From positions 275,207 through 339,206 of the forward strand of contig NZ_VDFW01000004.1 of assembly GCF_006152065.1 (NCBI RefSeq): a DNA stretch of 64,000 bases, read 5' to 3'. The notes beneath the pieces are model-generated. The model was not told the DNA's origin, ran no database searches, and saw only the letters and a list, made by a program, of their open reading frames with translations. The position numbers and the translations under genes are program-made. This document shows, one piece after another, positions 26,062-35,581 of the stretch; position 1 is the stretch's first letter; the number at the start of each line of letters is the position of its first letter. This DNA comes from Amycolatopsis alkalitolerans. GTDB taxonomy: Bacteria > Actinomycetota > Actinomycetes > Mycobacteriales > Pseudonocardiaceae.

Positions 26062-27342
26062 GTGACTACAGCGGAACGGGCGCCGGGCCGGCGCCGGGTG
26101 CTCAGCTGGGCGTTCTGGGACTGGGGCTCGTCGGCGTTCAACGCCATCGTGCTCACGTTCGTTTTCACCGTGTACCTGACAAAGGCCGTCGCCCCCGACC
26201 CGGACACCGGCTCGGCCCAGCTCGGCGTGGGACTCACGATCGCGGGCGTCTGCATCGCCCTGCTCGCCCCCGTCACCGGCCAGCGCAGCGACGCGGGCGG
26301 ACGGCGCAAACTCCTGCTCGGCGCGCATACCGCGGTCGTCGTGCTGAGCATGGCCGGGCTGTTCTTCGTCCGTGACAGCCCGTCCTACCTCCTGCTGGGC
26401 ATCGTGCTGATCACGGTCGGCAGCGTGTTCGCCGAGTTCGCGACGGTCAACTACAACGCGATGCTCGTGCAGGTCTCGAGCGGCCGGAACGTCGGCCGGA
26501 TCTCCGGTTTCGGTTGGTCCATGGGCTACTTCGGCGGGCTCATCGCGCTGACGATCGTGCTGTTCGCGTTCGTCCAGCCCGACGTCGGGCTGTTCGGCGT
26601 GACGTCGCAGGACGGGCTGAACATCCGCGTCGTGGCGCTGTTCTCCGCGGTGTGGTTCGCCCTGTTCGCGCTGCCGCTGTTCCTGTTCGTGCCCGAGGCG
26701 CCCGCATCCGGCGAACCGTTGCGCCGCAACTTCTTCGCCAGCTACGTCGCGCTCGGCAAGAGGCTGGCCGACATGTGGCGCAACGAGCGGCAGACGCTGT
26801 GGTTCCTCGTCGCGAGCGCCCTCTACCGCGACGGGCTGGCCGCGATCTTCACCTTCGGCGGGGTCGTGGCCGCGGGGACGTTCGGGTTCAGCTCCAGCGA
26901 GGTGGTGATCTTCGCGATCGCCGCCAACCTCACGGCCGGGCTCGGCGCCCTGGCCGGTGGCCGGCTCGACGACCGGGCCGGACCCAAGGCCGTCATCGTC
27001 GTCTCGCTGGCCGGGTTGATCGTGCTCGGCGCGGCGCTTGTGGTGCTTCCGGGGAAGGCGACGTTCTGGGTGTGCGGGCTCGCGTTGGCCACCTTCGTCG
27101 GGCCCGCGCAATCCGCGAGCCGGACCTTCCTCGCGCGCGTCGTCGCGCCCGAACGCGAAGGCGAGGCGTTCGGTCTGTACGCGACCACCGGGCGCGCGGT
27201 GTCGTTCCTCGGACCGCTCATGTTCAGCGGTTTCATCGCCCTGTTCGGCACGCAGCGGGCGGGCATGGCCGGAATCGTCGTCGTCCTCGTCGCCGGGCTG
27301 GCCGCCGTGCTCCCGGTGCGAGCCCCGAAAGGCGCACGCTGA
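26062..27342 (+). CDS. UMF1-type MFS transporter (Atg22-like)
   Basis: 426 residues from GTG at 26062; an ATG at 26044 would add six residues and cannot be excluded. About 12 transmembrane helices are predicted. The N-terminal SWAFWDWGSSAFNAIVLTFVF near 12-32 is the hallmark of the UMF1 branch, and GQRSDAGGRRKLLLG near 78 is the intracellular loop motif. The family is related to vacuolar amino-acid effluxers of fungi. The bacterial substrates are unknown. Confidence 0.85.
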   Translation: MTTAERAPGRRRVLSWAFWDWGSSAFNAIVLTFVFTVYLTKAVAPDPDTGSAQLGVGLTIAGVCIALLAPVTGQRSDAGGRRKLLLGAHTAVVVLSMAGLFFVRDSPSYLLLGIVLITVGSVFAEFATVNYNAMLVQVSSGRNVGRISGFGWSMGYFGGLIALTIVLFAFVQPDVGLFGVTSQDGLNIRVVALFSAVWFALFALPLFLFVPEAPASGEPLRRNFFASYVALGKRLADMWRNERQTLWFLVASALYRDGLAAIFTFGGVVAAGTFGFSSSEVVIFAIAANLTAGLGALAGGRLDDRAGPKAVIVVSLAGLIVLGAALVVLPGKATFWVCGLALATFVGPAQSASRTFLARVVAPEREGEAFGLYATTGRAVSFLGPLMFSGFIALFGTQRAGMAGIVVVLVAGLAAVLPVRAPKGAR

Positions 27343-27357
27343 CCGATGAGTTTTCGC

Positions 27358-27384
27358 GGCGGCCTTCGCAAGGGGAGGGCCGCC
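27358..27384. terminator. Hairpin between convergent genes
   Basis: GGCGGCC (27358-27364) and GGCCGCC (27378-27384) form a 7-bp GC stem with a 13-base loop, 16 bases after the MFS stop and just before the convergent OsmC stop. It is a plausible bidirectional terminator. Confidence 0.45.
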
Positions 27385-27391
27385 TCCGCGG

Positions 27392-27895
27392 TCACCCGAG
27401 CGCGGCGGTGACCTCGGTCGCGTTCCGCAAGGTCTGCAGCACGACGCAGTACCGCTCGGTCAGCTTCTCCAGCGTCGCGAGCTGTTCCGCGTCCGCGTCG
27501 GTGTCCAGGTCGAAGGCCAGCCGGATGGCGCGGAAGCCGACCGGGGCGACCTTGTCGACGCCCAGCGTGCCGCGGAAGTCCAGGTCCCCTTCGGCGCGGA
27601 TCGTGCCGCCACGGACGTCGATACCGAGCGACGTCGCGACGGCGCGCATCGTCACGCCCGCACAGGCCACCAGCGCGTCGAGCAGCATGTCTCCCGAGCA
27701 GGCCAGCGTGCCGTCGCCGCCGGCCGCCGGGTGCAGACCCGCTTCCACCAGCGCCTGCCCTGTCTGCACCTTGCACGAAACGGCCATACCGGACAGTTCG
27801 GCCTCGGCCGTCATCGTGACGACGGCGCTTTCCGGGGCCTCGCGATACCGCTCCTTCAGCGGGGCCTGCAGGTTCCGCAACTCACTCGTGTCCAT
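27392..27895 (-). CDS. OsmC-family protein
   Basis: 167 residues with the OsmC fold. The first conserved region is GDMLLDALVACAGVTMRAVA near 85-104, whose Cys matches one catalytic position. ERYCVVLQTLRNAT near 145-158 gives the second Cys. Thiol-dependent hydroperoxide reduction is typical, though some members are thioesterase-like. The first catalytic Cys context (LACSGDM) differs slightly from the SNPEELL.AAA.CF form of Ohr. It is probably a detoxification protein, and is separated from hisC by a short gap. Confidence 0.85.
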   Translation of the reverse strand: MDTSELRNLQAPLKERYREAPESAVVTMTAEAELSGMAVSCKVQTGQALVEAGLHPAAGGDGTLACSGDMLLDALVACAGVTMRAVATSLGIDVRGGTIRAEGDLDFRGTLGVDKVAPVGFRAIRLAFDLDTDADAEQLATLEKLTERYCVVLQTLRNATEVTAALG

Positions 27896-27916
27896 CCAGC
27901 CAGCATGACCGACCGG

Positions 27917-28966
27917 TCAAGCCTGGGCGAGTGCGGTCCGCAGGAACAGGTCGTTTTCCGCGGGCCCGCCGATGCTCACCCGGCAACCGTCGTCCTCGAA
28001 CGGCCGCACCAGGAGCCCGGACCGGCGGCAGGCCGCCGCGAACTCCGTGGTGCGGGCGCCGGTCGGGAGCCATACGAAGTTCGCTTCGGTCTCCGGCACG
28101 GCCCAACCCTGCGCGAGCAGCGCGTTCCGGACGCGCGCCCGCTCCACGACGACCGCGTCCACGCGTTCGCGCATCGCGTCCTGACTGCGTAAGGACTCGA
28201 TCGCGGCGAGTTGCGCGATCGTCGAAACCCCGAACGGCACCGCGCATTTGCGGATCGCCGCGGCGACCGGTGGGTGCGCGACCGCGAACCCGATCCGCAG
28301 CCCGGCCAGCCCGTAGGCCTTGGAGAAGGTCCGCAGCAGGCACAGATTCGGGTGCGCCGCGAGGAAATCCAGCCCGTCGACGGCATCGGGGTCGCGGACG
28401 AACTCGACGTAGGCCTCATCGAGGACGACGAGCACGTCTTCGGGCACCCGCGCGAGCAGTTCGGCGAACTCGTCCCGGCGGACGGTGGGCCCGGTCGGGT
28501 TGTTCGGCGAGCAGACCAGGACGAGCGTGGTCCGGTCGGTCACCGCACCGGCGAGTGCCGCGAGGTCGAGCTGGGAGTCCGCGTCGAGCGGCACCTCGAC
28601 CACCGACGCTCCGGCGATCCGCGTCGTGATCGGGTACGCCTCGAAGGACCGCCACGGGTACACGACCTCGTCGCCCACCGACGCGACCGACTGCACGATC
28701 TGCTGGAGCACCCCGACGCTTCCGGTGCCGACCGCGATGAACTCCGTTGGTACGGAAAGGAAATCGGCCAGTTCGCAGGTCAGTTCGGTCGCGGCGAGGT
28801 CGGGGTAGCGGTGCAGGTTCGCCGCGGCGACGGTCGCGCGTTCGAGCACGCCCGGCAGCGGCGGGAACGGGTTTTCGTTGCTGGACAGCTTGACCAGGCC
28901 GATGCCGGATTTCCCCGGTACGTAGGCCGGCACGTCGTCGAGCGCGGCACGGATACGCGGATACAT
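27917..28966 (-). CDS. hisC: Histidinol-phosphate/aromatic aminotransferase (class II)
   Basis: 349 residues from the ATG at 28966, which has GGAG six bases upstream; an in-frame TTG at 28978 contains that ribosome-binding site and is rejected. Fold type I PLP enzyme: [15 protein letters not shown] near 24-38, [10 protein letters not shown] near 150, LDEAYVEF near 183, and the PLP lysine in [16 protein letters not shown] near 215. No other his genes are adjacent, so it may be the second hisC-like copy (pat, aromatic aminotransferase) common in actinobacteria. Confidence 0.85.
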   Translation of the reverse strand: MYPRIRAALDDVPAYVPGKSGIGLVKLSSNENPFPPLPGVLERATVAAANLHRYPDLAATELTCELADFLSVPTEFIAVGTGSVGVLQQIVQSVASVGDEVVYPWRSFEAYPITTRIAGASVVEVPLDADSQLDLAALAGAVTDRTTLVLVCSPNNPTGPTVRRDEFAELLARVPEDVLVVLDEAYVEFVRDPDAVDGLDFLAAHPNLCLLRTFSKAYGLAGLRIGFAVAHPPVAAAIRKCAVPFGVSTIAQLAAIESLRSQDAMRERVDAVVVERARVRNALLAQGWAVPETEANFVWLPTGARTTEFAAACRRSGLLVRPFEDDGCRVSIGGPAENDLFLRTALAQA

Positions 28967-29032
28967 CGTCAGCTCCAAGCGTTCTTGCGGGACACCCGCA
29001 CCCGGTCACGACAATGACCGGCTACGCGATTG

Positions 29033-29665
29033 TCAGTCATCGTCGCTCCTGAAGAACTCCAGTGCGGCCTGTTTGAAGGCCCGGCTCGTGATCGCGTTGA
29101 AGTGGTTGCGCCTGCCCAGTGACACGAACGGCTCCGGCGCGCCGGCCGCGAACTCGTCGTCGTCCCCGGCGGCGAACAGCACGGGAATCCCTGCCGTGCC
29201 GTCGATCCGGCTGCCCGCCATCCCGTCGATGCACGCGGTCAGATCCTCCCCGCCCAGCATCTGTTGCACGCGCAGCATGTCTTCGCGGGTGGCCGGGCGC
29301 GGCCCGATGCCGCCGAGGACCATCTTGCGGACACGCTCCGGCGCCACCCGCGCCAGCTCCCACGCGACGATGCCGCCCATGGAGTATGCGACCACATCCA
29401 CAGTGGACAGACCAGCCGCGTCGAGCACGGCGACCAGATCACGGGCGAGGGTTGCGGGTGTGTATCCGGAAGGCGGCTTGTCGCTCTGCCCGTGCCCGCG
29501 CAGGTCCGCGGTCAGGTAACCCTGCTCGGCGAGCGCGCGCAGCCAGCCGGTGTCCGTCCAATTGCGACGGCTGTCGGAGGCGAACCCGTGTACCAGCAAC
29601 ACGGGCCGGGCCCCAGGTGCCTGGTCGTACCAGATCTTCGTGCCATCCGGCGCGGTCGCGAACAT
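29033..29665 (-). CDS. Alpha/beta hydrolase, apparent detached half of an AcoC-type E2
   Basis: 210 residues with HGFASDSRRNW at the oxyanion region (about 26-36), nucleophile elbow YSMGG with S95, acid Asp near 170 (AAGDDDEF) and His near 190 (GRRNHF). Its ATG overlaps the lipoyl-protein stop in a TGATG arrangement. In acetoin dehydrogenase systems, AcoC is as I recall a lipoyl domain fused to an alpha/beta hydrolase domain. Here the two halves are separate overlapping genes, so this protein may be the acyltransferase or thioesterase partner of the lipoyl carrier. Confidence 0.82.
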   Translation of the reverse strand: MFATAPDGTKIWYDQAPGARPVLLVHGFASDSRRNWTDTGWLRALAEQGYLTADLRGHGQSDKPPSGYTPATLARDLVAVLDAAGLSTVDVVAYSMGGIVAWELARVAPERVRKMVLGGIGPRPATREDMLRVQQMLGGEDLTACIDGMAGSRIDGTAGIPVLFAAGDDDEFAAGAPEPFVSLGRRNHFNAITSRAFKQAALEFFRSDDD

Positions 29666-29988
29666 CAGTCCTCCGGGAGCGACAGGCGCACGCGGCGGCT
29701 CGGCTTCTTCTCCTGCGGCACCGTGCCGACGATCCCGGCCTGGTCGTCCTCGACGGTGAACGTGACGAGCGGCTCTCCGACCGACAGTTCCTCGCCGTCG
29801 CGCACGTGCAGCAGCGCGACGCGGCCCGACTGCGGAGAGGGAAGCTCTACCGCGGACTTCGTGGTCTCGACCTCGACCAGCGGAGTGTTGCGCTCGACCC
29901 AGTCGCCTTCGGCGACGAGCCACTCCAGCACGGTGGCGTTGATCAGGCCTTCGCCGAGATCGGGCAGGGGAAAGGTCACTTCAGCCAC
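29665..29988 (-). CDS. Stand-alone lipoyl-domain carrier protein
   Basis: 107 residues forming a single biotin/lipoyl domain. LPDLGEGLINATVLEW at the start, the lipoylation lysine K44 in VEVETTKSAVELPSP, then GEPLVTF. No peripheral-subunit-binding or catalytic E2 domain follows; the chain ends after a basic tail (KKPSRRVRL). It must act in trans with E1 alpha/beta, overlapping E1 beta by 8 bp upstream and the hydrolase by 1 bp downstream. Confidence 0.88.
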   Translation of the reverse strand: MAEVTFPLPDLGEGLINATVLEWLVAEGDWVERNTPLVEVETTKSAVELPSPQSGRVALLHVRDGEELSVGEPLVTFTVEDDQAGIVGTVPQEKKPSRRVRLSLPED

Positions 29989-30970
29989 GGCGGTACTCCA
30001 AAGTGGCCTGCACGGCGGTCAGGACGCGGTCGATGCTCGGCAGGTACTCGTCCTCGAGCGCGCCCGACGGGTAGGGCACGTCGAACCCGGTCACCCGTTG
30101 CACCGGTGCTCGCAGTTCGCCGAAACAGCGGTCGGTGACCAAAGTGGACACTTCGGCGCCCAGCCCGGCGGTCAGCGGCGCTTCGTGCACGACCACCGCG
30201 CGACGGGTGCGGGAAACGGAAGCGGCCAGCCCGTCGGCGTCGATCGGTTTGAGCCAGCGCAGGTCCACGACCTCCAGTTCGACCCCGTCCTCGGCGGCCA
30301 GTTCGGCGACCTGCAGGCAGCGCGTGACCATCGCGCCCCACGCGATCAGTGTCGCGTGCTTGCCCGGGCGGGCGATCCGGCTCGTGCCCACCGGCAACGG
30401 CTCGACGGGTGCGCCCGGATCGAAGGATTCCCGGTGCCAGTACCGGGACTTCGGCTCCAGGAAGATCACCGGGTCCGGATCGGCGATCGACTGGCGCAGC
30501 AGGTGGTAGCCCTCGCCCGGGGTGGACGGCGACACGACCTTGAGCCCCGGCACGTGCGCGAACAGCGCTTCGAGGCTTTCACTGTGGTGCTCCGGAGCGC
30601 GAATGCCGCCGAAGCTGGGCACGCGCAGCGTGATCGGCATCGCGAACGAGCCGCGGCTGCGGTAGTGCAGGCGCGCGACCTGGTTCACGATCTGGTCGAT
30701 CGCGGGATAGCTGAACCCGTCGAACTGGACTTCCGGCACCGGACGCCAGCCCGCCATCGCGAGCCCGACCGCCATGCCCATGATCCCGGATTCGGCGAGC
30801 GGCGTGTCGAACACGCGCCGATCGCCGAACTTGGCCTGCAGCCCGTCGGTCACCCGGAACACGCCGCCGAGCCCGCCGACGTCCTCGCCGAAGATCAGCA
30901 CCCGGTCGTCGTCCTCGCAGGCATGCTGGAGCGCGAGATTCAGGGCCTGCTGCAAGGAGAACTCAGACAT
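29981..30970 (-). CDS. 2-oxo acid dehydrogenase E1 beta subunit
   Basis: 329 residues starting MSEFSLQQALNLALQHACE. Typical segments are FGEDVGGLGGVFRVTDGL near 28-45, RVFDTPLAESGIMGMAVGLA near 52-71, and PSTPGEGYHLLRQSI near 150. It is the transketolase-like pyrimidine domain pairing with E1 alpha to bind thiamine diphosphate. It overlaps E1 alpha by 8 bp. Substrate could be pyruvate, a branched-chain 2-oxo acid or acetoin. Confidence 0.92.
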   Translation of the reverse strand: MSEFSLQQALNLALQHACEDDDRVLIFGEDVGGLGGVFRVTDGLQAKFGDRRVFDTPLAESGIMGMAVGLAMAGWRPVPEVQFDGFSYPAIDQIVNQVARLHYRSRGSFAMPITLRVPSFGGIRAPEHHSESLEALFAHVPGLKVVSPSTPGEGYHLLRQSIADPDPVIFLEPKSRYWHRESFDPGAPVEPLPVGTSRIARPGKHATLIAWGAMVTRCLQVAELAAEDGVELEVVDLRWLKPIDADGLAASVSRTRRAVVVHEAPLTAGLGAEVSTLVTDRCFGELRAPVQRVTGFDVPYPSGALEDEYLPSIDRVLTAVQATLEYRRG

Positions 30971-31913
30971 GGGACCCCCGTTGCTGATCGAGCAGAGCCT
31001 TCGTCGGCTCGCGGTAGACGAACGAGAACAGTTCGCCGGCAGGGCGCTCGCCGGTCGCGATCAGCCCCTCGCGGACCTGGCGGACGACCTGCGCGGCATG
31101 CGCCTCGGCCTCGGCGACGACCTCGGCGGGCAGGTTCGCCGCCGCGCGCGCGACCGGATCCCGCTCGGCCCATTCGCGCTCCTCCTCGAGGGTGCGGTAG
31201 CGGCCGGGATCGTCCGAAGTGGAGTGTGGGCCCATCCGGTAGGTCATCGCCTCGATCACCGTCGGCCCGCCGCCGTCGCGGCCGCGACACAGGGCTTCAC
31301 TGGTCGCTTCGAACACCGCGAGCACGTCATTGCCGTCGACCCGGACGCCCTCGATCCCGTACCCGGCGGCCCGCGCGGCGACCGACCCGCCGGCGACCTG
31401 CCGTTCGGCGGGCACCGAGATCGCCCAGCCGTTGTTCTGGCAGAAGAAGATCACCGGCAGGCGGTAGACGGCCGCGAAGTTCAGCGCCTCGTGCACGTCG
31501 CCCTGCGAACTCGCGCCGTCGCCGAAGTAGGTGATCGCGACGCCGCCGGTCCCGTCCAGCCGCGCGCCCATCGCCCAGCCGACCGCGTGCGGCACGGCCC
31601 CGCCGACGACGGCGTTCACCGGCGCGAGCCTGCTGGCCTGCGGGTCGTACATCCCGCCGTGCCAGGTGCCAAGATGCGTCGAGAGGTAGCCGACGAGGTC
31701 GACGCCCATCGCGACGGCGGCGCCAAGGTCGCGGTAGTTGGGGAAGGCGAAATCACGGGTCAGGTCCAGTGCGGCGGCGCTGCCGACTTGCGCGGCCTCC
31801 TGGCCCTTCATCGGCGCGTAGCCGGGAAGCTCGCCTTGCCGCTGCATGGCGATCGCCTCTTCGTCGATCCGGCGCGCCACCAGCATCAGGCGGTGAAGCT
31901 CGGGCAAGTCCAT
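30963..31913 (-). CDS. 2-oxo acid dehydrogenase E1 alpha subunit
   Basis: 316 residues from the ATG at 31913, chosen because CAGTCT sits six bases upstream with a TTGCCA -35; a TTG at 31949 lies within that -35 and is rejected. The ThDP motif runs from GDGASSQGDVHEALN near 155 to FFCQNNGWAIS near 180. YRMGPHSTSDDPGRYR near 245 is the phosphorylation-loop region. Leads a four-gene operon: E1 alpha, E1 beta, lipoyl carrier, alpha/beta hydrolase. No E3 gene is present. Confidence 0.92.
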   Translation of the reverse strand: MDLPELHRLMLVARRIDEEAIAMQRQGELPGYAPMKGQEAAQVGSAAALDLTRDFAFPNYRDLGAAVAMGVDLVGYLSTHLGTWHGGMYDPQASRLAPVNAVVGGAVPHAVGWAMGARLDGTGGVAITYFGDGASSQGDVHEALNFAAVYRLPVIFFCQNNGWAISVPAERQVAGGSVAARAAGYGIEGVRVDGNDVLAVFEATSEALCRGRDGGGPTVIEAMTYRMGPHSTSDDPGRYRTLEEEREWAERDPVARAAANLPAEVVAEAEAHAAQVVRQVREGLIATGERPAGELFSFVYREPTKALLDQQRGSHV

Positions 31914-31919
31914 GCAGAA

Positions 31920-31949
31920 AGACTGCTCAGACCGGGGCGAGACTGGCAA
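31920..31949 (-). promoter_or_regulatory. Leaderless promoter of the 2-oxo acid dehydrogenase operon
   Basis: Leftward -35 TTGCCA (31944-31949), 18-base spacer, -10 CAGTCT (31920-31925), then six bases to the ATG at 31913. Confidence 0.5.
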
Positions 31950-32104
31950 GAGTGCTCGATTTTCCTGGTCAATCTGCCCAACCTGGCCAGTAACTGGGCA
32001 GGATCGCTGGACAAGGTGCCTACCGAAAAATGAGCTGAACCCTCCCGGCTAAGCTGTATCCATCCCCAATCAAGCAGTTCGTACTGGATGAGGTGGCAGA
32101 ACGC

Positions 32105-34648
32105 GTGTCCGAGACCACGCCGAACGTGCCCGACCGCCCCGCGCTGGACGGTCTGGATGTCAAGTGGGCGGACCAGTGGGAGCAGACCGGCGTCTACCGG
32201 TTCCGCGCTCCTGGTGAGCGAGCCGCGGTGTTCTCGATCGACACACCGCCGCCGACCGCGAGTGGTTCCCTGCACGTAGGCCACGTCTTCTCCTACACGC
32301 ACACCGACATCGTCGCCCGCTTCCAGCGGATGCGCGGCAAGCGCGTCTTCTACCCGATGGGCTGGGACGACAACGGCCTGCCCACCGAGCGTCGCGTCCA
32401 GAACTATTACGGCGTCCGCTGCGAGCCTTCGCTGCCCTACGACCCGGAGTTCGTCGCGCCCGAACCGATGGTCAAGAAGGGCGAGCGGCCGGTCCAGGAC
32501 GTCTCGCGGCGCAACTTCATCGAGCTGTGCGAGCTGCTGACCACCGAGGACGAGAAGGCCTTCGAGGAGACCTGGCGGCGGCTCGGGCTGTCGGTGGACT
32601 GGTCGCGCACGTACACCACGATCGGCGAGCATGCGCGGCGCGTGTCGCAGCTGGCGTTCCTGCGGCTGCTCGCGCACGGTGAGGCGTACCAAGCCGAGGC
32701 GCCGACCCTGTGGGACGTCGGGTTCCGCACCGCGGTCGCGCAGGCCGAACTGGAGGACCGTGAGCACGCCGGCGCCTGGCACCGGATCAGCTTCCACAAG
32801 CCCAGCGGCGAGCCGGTGTACATCGAGACCACGCGGCCGGAGCTGCTGCCGGCGTGTGTCGCGCTGATCGCGCATCCCGGCGACGAGCGCTACCAGGAGT
32901 TGTTCGGTAAGACGGTCACCTCGCCGGTGTTCGGCGTCGAGGTTCCGGTGATCGCGCACCCGGCCGCGGAGATGGAACGCGGCGCGGGGATTGCGATGTG
33001 CTGCACCTTCGGCGACCTGACCGACGTGCAGTGGTGGCGTGAGCTCAAGCTGCCCACCCGCACGATCATCGGCCGCGACGGCCGCATCATCGCCGAACCG
33101 CCCGCCGGGCTGGACGGTGAGGCGGGCCGCAAGGCGTATGCCGAGCTGGCCGGGGCGACGGTGTTCACCGCGCGCGAGCGGGTCGTCGGTATGCTGCGCG
33201 AGTCCGGTGACCTCGACGGCGAGCCGAAGAAGACGGTCCGCCCGGTCAAGTTCTTCGAGAAGGGCGACAAGCCGCTGGAGATCGTGTCCAGCCGGCAGTG
33301 GTTCATCAAATCGATCGAGCACCAGGAAGTCATGCTCGAGCGCGGGGCCGAGCTGAAGTGGCACCCGGCGTACATGAAGGCCCGCTACGACGACTGGGTC
33401 CGCGGTCTGAACGGGGACTGGCTGGTCAGCCGCCAGCGGTTCTTCGGGGTGCCGTTCCCGGTCTGGTACCCGCTGGATTCGGCCGGTGAGCCCGACTATT
33501 CCGCGCCGATCGTGCCGGGCGAGGACACGCTGCCGATCGACCCGTCCTCGGACGCGCCGCCCGGGTACAGCGCCGAGCAGCGCAACCAGCCGGGCGGTTT
33601 CACCGGCGACCCGGATGTCATGGACACCTGGGCGACCTCCTCGCTCACGCCGCAGATCGCGTGCGGCTGGGAGGAGGACCCGGAGCTGTTCGCGCAGACG
33701 TTCCCGATGGACGTGCGCCCGCAGGCGCACGACATCATCCGCACCTGGCTGTTCGCCACGGTGCTGCGCGCGCAGCTGGAGAACGGCTCGCTGCCCTGGT
33801 ACCACACGACGATCTCGGGCTGGATCCTCGATCCGGATCGCAAGAAGATGAGCAAGTCCAAGGGGAACGTCGTGACCCCGCTGGGGCTGCTCGAACAGTT
33901 CAGCCCGGACGCGGTCCGGTACTGGGCGGCGAACGGGCGCCCTGGTACGGACACGGCGTTCGACCAGGGCCAGATGAAGATCGGCCGCCGGCTCGCCACG
34001 AAGCTGCTGAACGCGAGCAAGTTCGCGCTGGGCTTCCCGGAGCCGTCTTCGGACGCGCGGATCACGGAGCCGCTCGACCAGGCGATGTTGTCCACTTTGG
34101 ACGAAGTGATCCGGGTGGCGACCGAGGCGCTCGAGGCCTTCGAGTACACGACGGCGCTGGAGCGCATCGAACGGTTCTTCTGGTTCTTCTGCGACGACTA
34201 CCTGGAGCTGATCAAGCAGCGCGCGTACGACGAAGAGGGCGGCGCGCCGACCCAGTCGGCCCGGCTCGCGCTGCGGAAGGCGTTGTCGTCGTTGCAGCGG
34301 TTGTTCGCGCCGTTCGTGCCGTACTGCACGGAAGAGGCCTGGTCGTGGTGGCACGACACGTCGGTGCATGCGGCCGAGTGGCCGGTTCCGGCCGGCGCGG
34401 TCGACGGTTCGTCCGACGTGATCACGCTGGCCAGCGTCGCGATCAGCGCGATCCGTAAGGCGAAGAGCGATGCGAAGCGCTCGATGCGGTCGCCGGTCGA
34501 GACGGTGCGCATCGCCGGTCCCGCGGGCCAGGTCGAGACGCTCACATCCATCGGCGGCGATCTGCGCGCGGCTGGGAACGTCGAGGCCCTCGAATTCACG
34601 CCGGCCGGTGAGGAATTGCGGATCGACGTCCAGCTCGCCGAGGTCTGA
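32105..34648 (+). CDS. valS: Valyl-tRNA synthetase
   Basis: 847 residues from GTG at 32105, which has GGATGAGGTGG eight bases upstream; a GTG at 32093 would add four residues. Class I signatures: HVGH in TASGSLHVGHVFSYT near 54, and KMSKS in DRKKMSKSKGN near 580. The CP1 editing domain lies between, with WFIKSIEHQEVML and WLVSRQRFFGVPFPVWY flanking it. The tRNA-binding coiled coil at the C-terminus of E. coli-type ValS is absent, as in the shorter archaeal-like form used by many actinobacteria. Charges tRNA-Val. Confidence 0.95.
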   Translation: MSETTPNVPDRPALDGLDVKWADQWEQTGVYRFRAPGERAAVFSIDTPPPTASGSLHVGHVFSYTHTDIVARFQRMRGKRVFYPMGWDDNGLPTERRVQNYYGVRCEPSLPYDPEFVAPEPMVKKGERPVQDVSRRNFIELCELLTTEDEKAFEETWRRLGLSVDWSRTYTTIGEHARRVSQLAFLRLLAHGEAYQAEAPTLWDVGFRTAVAQAELEDREHAGAWHRISFHKPSGEPVYIETTRPELLPACVALIAHPGDERYQELFGKTVTSPVFGVEVPVIAHPAAEMERGAGIAMCCTFGDLTDVQWWRELKLPTRTIIGRDGRIIAEPPAGLDGEAGRKAYAELAGATVFTARERVVGMLRESGDLDGEPKKTVRPVKFFEKGDKPLEIVSSRQWFIKSIEHQEVMLERGAELKWHPAYMKARYDDWVRGLNGDWLVSRQRFFGVPFPVWYPLDSAGEPDYSAPIVPGEDTLPIDPSSDAPPGYSAEQRNQPGGFTGDPDVMDTWATSSLTPQIACGWEEDPELFAQTFPMDVRPQAHDIIRTWLFATVLRAQLENGSLPWYHTTISGWILDPDRKKMSKSKGNVVTPLGLLEQFSPDAVRYWAANGRPGTDTAFDQGQMKIGRRLATKLLNASKFALGFPEPSSDARITEPLDQAMLSTLDEVIRVATEALEAFEYTTALERIERFFWFFCDDYLELIKQRAYDEEGGAPTQSARLALRKALSSLQRLFAPFVPYCTEEAWSWWHDTSVHAAEWPVPAGAVDGSSDVITLASVAISAIRKAKSDAKRSMRSPVETVRIAGPAGQVETLTSIGGDLRAAGNVEALEFTPAGEELRIDVQLAEV

Positions 34649-34652
34649 GCCC

Positions 34653-35533
34653 GTGCGGGCGGTCCAGTTCGCCGAGTACGGCGGGCCCGAGGTGCTGCGG
34701 ATCGTCGAGGTCCCGGTGCCGGAGCCCGGTCCCGGGCAGGTGCGCGTGGCCGTGCGGGCCGCGGGGGTCAATCCCGTCGACTGGAAGATCCGCGCCGGGC
34801 TGTTCGCCGGTGGCAAGCCGCTGGCCGGGCCGCGTACGCCCGGACAGGAGCTGGCCGGGGTCGTCGACGCGATCGGTCCTGGCGCCGCGTTTTCGGTGGG
34901 GGACGAGGTGTTCGGCTGGGCCTTGGGCGGTGCGTATGCCGAGTACGCCCTCGCCTCGGTGGTGGCGCGCAAGCCGGGCGCGCTGTCCTGGCGGGACGCA
35001 GCGTCGCTGCCCGTCGCGGGCGAGGCGGCGCTGCGCGGGCTGCGGCAGCTCGGGGTGCGGCCGGGTGAGGTGCTGCTGATCCACGGTGCCAGCGGCGCCG
35101 TCGGATCGCTCGCCACGCAGCTCGCGGTCGCACGGGGGCGCGCGTCATCGGGACGGCGGGATCGCCGGAGTACGTGGAATCCCTTGGGGCGACGGCGGTG
35201 CGCTACGGTCCGGGGCTCGTCGAGCGGGTCCGCGCGCTGACCGATCGGGTGGACGCGGTGTTCGACGCGGCCGGGCAGGGTGCGCTGCCGGACTCGATCG
35301 AGCTGCGCGGCGGGACGGATCGGGTGCTGACCATCGCGGATCCGGCGGCCGCTTCGCTCGGGGTGCGGTTCTCCGGCGGTACGGCCGAGGACACGACCGC
35401 TGAGGTGCTCCAGGACCTCGCCGCGAGCGCACTGACCATCCAGCATGCGGCGACGTTCCAGCTCTCCGAGGCGGCGGAAGCCCAGCAGCTGAGCCAAACC
35501 GGCCACGCCCGCGGCAAGATCACCCTCACCTGA
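34653..35533 (+). pseudogene. Quinone oxidoreductase/zinc-type MDR gene with a single-base frameshift
   Basis: A GTG start four bases after valS opens a reading frame MRAVQFAEYGGPEVLRIVEV typical of NADPH:quinone reductases, and this continues through the nucleotide-binding segment HGASGAVGSLATQLAVARG. At the five-G run 35134-35138 the frame breaks. The rest of the protein (VIGTAGSPEYVESLGATAV to the end) continues in the -1 frame to 35533. One extra G would give an intact 293-residue protein. Either the gene is inactivated, or the homopolymer was miscalled, or the ribosome slips. The clean continuation argues for a recent event or a sequencing error. Confidence 0.85.
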
Positions 35534-35581
35534 CCCCCCACTCCCCGCCCCCTCACCCCCCCGCGCGCCGGGCTCTCCCCA

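Noticed and set aside
32041..32104. T-box leader upstream of valS
   Set aside because: The region is too short and lacks the T-box sequence and antiterminator pairing.
35134..35138. Programmed -1 ribosomal frameshift
   Set aside because: A G5 run without a heptameric slippery site or strong downstream pseudoknot. Mutation or base-call error is simpler.
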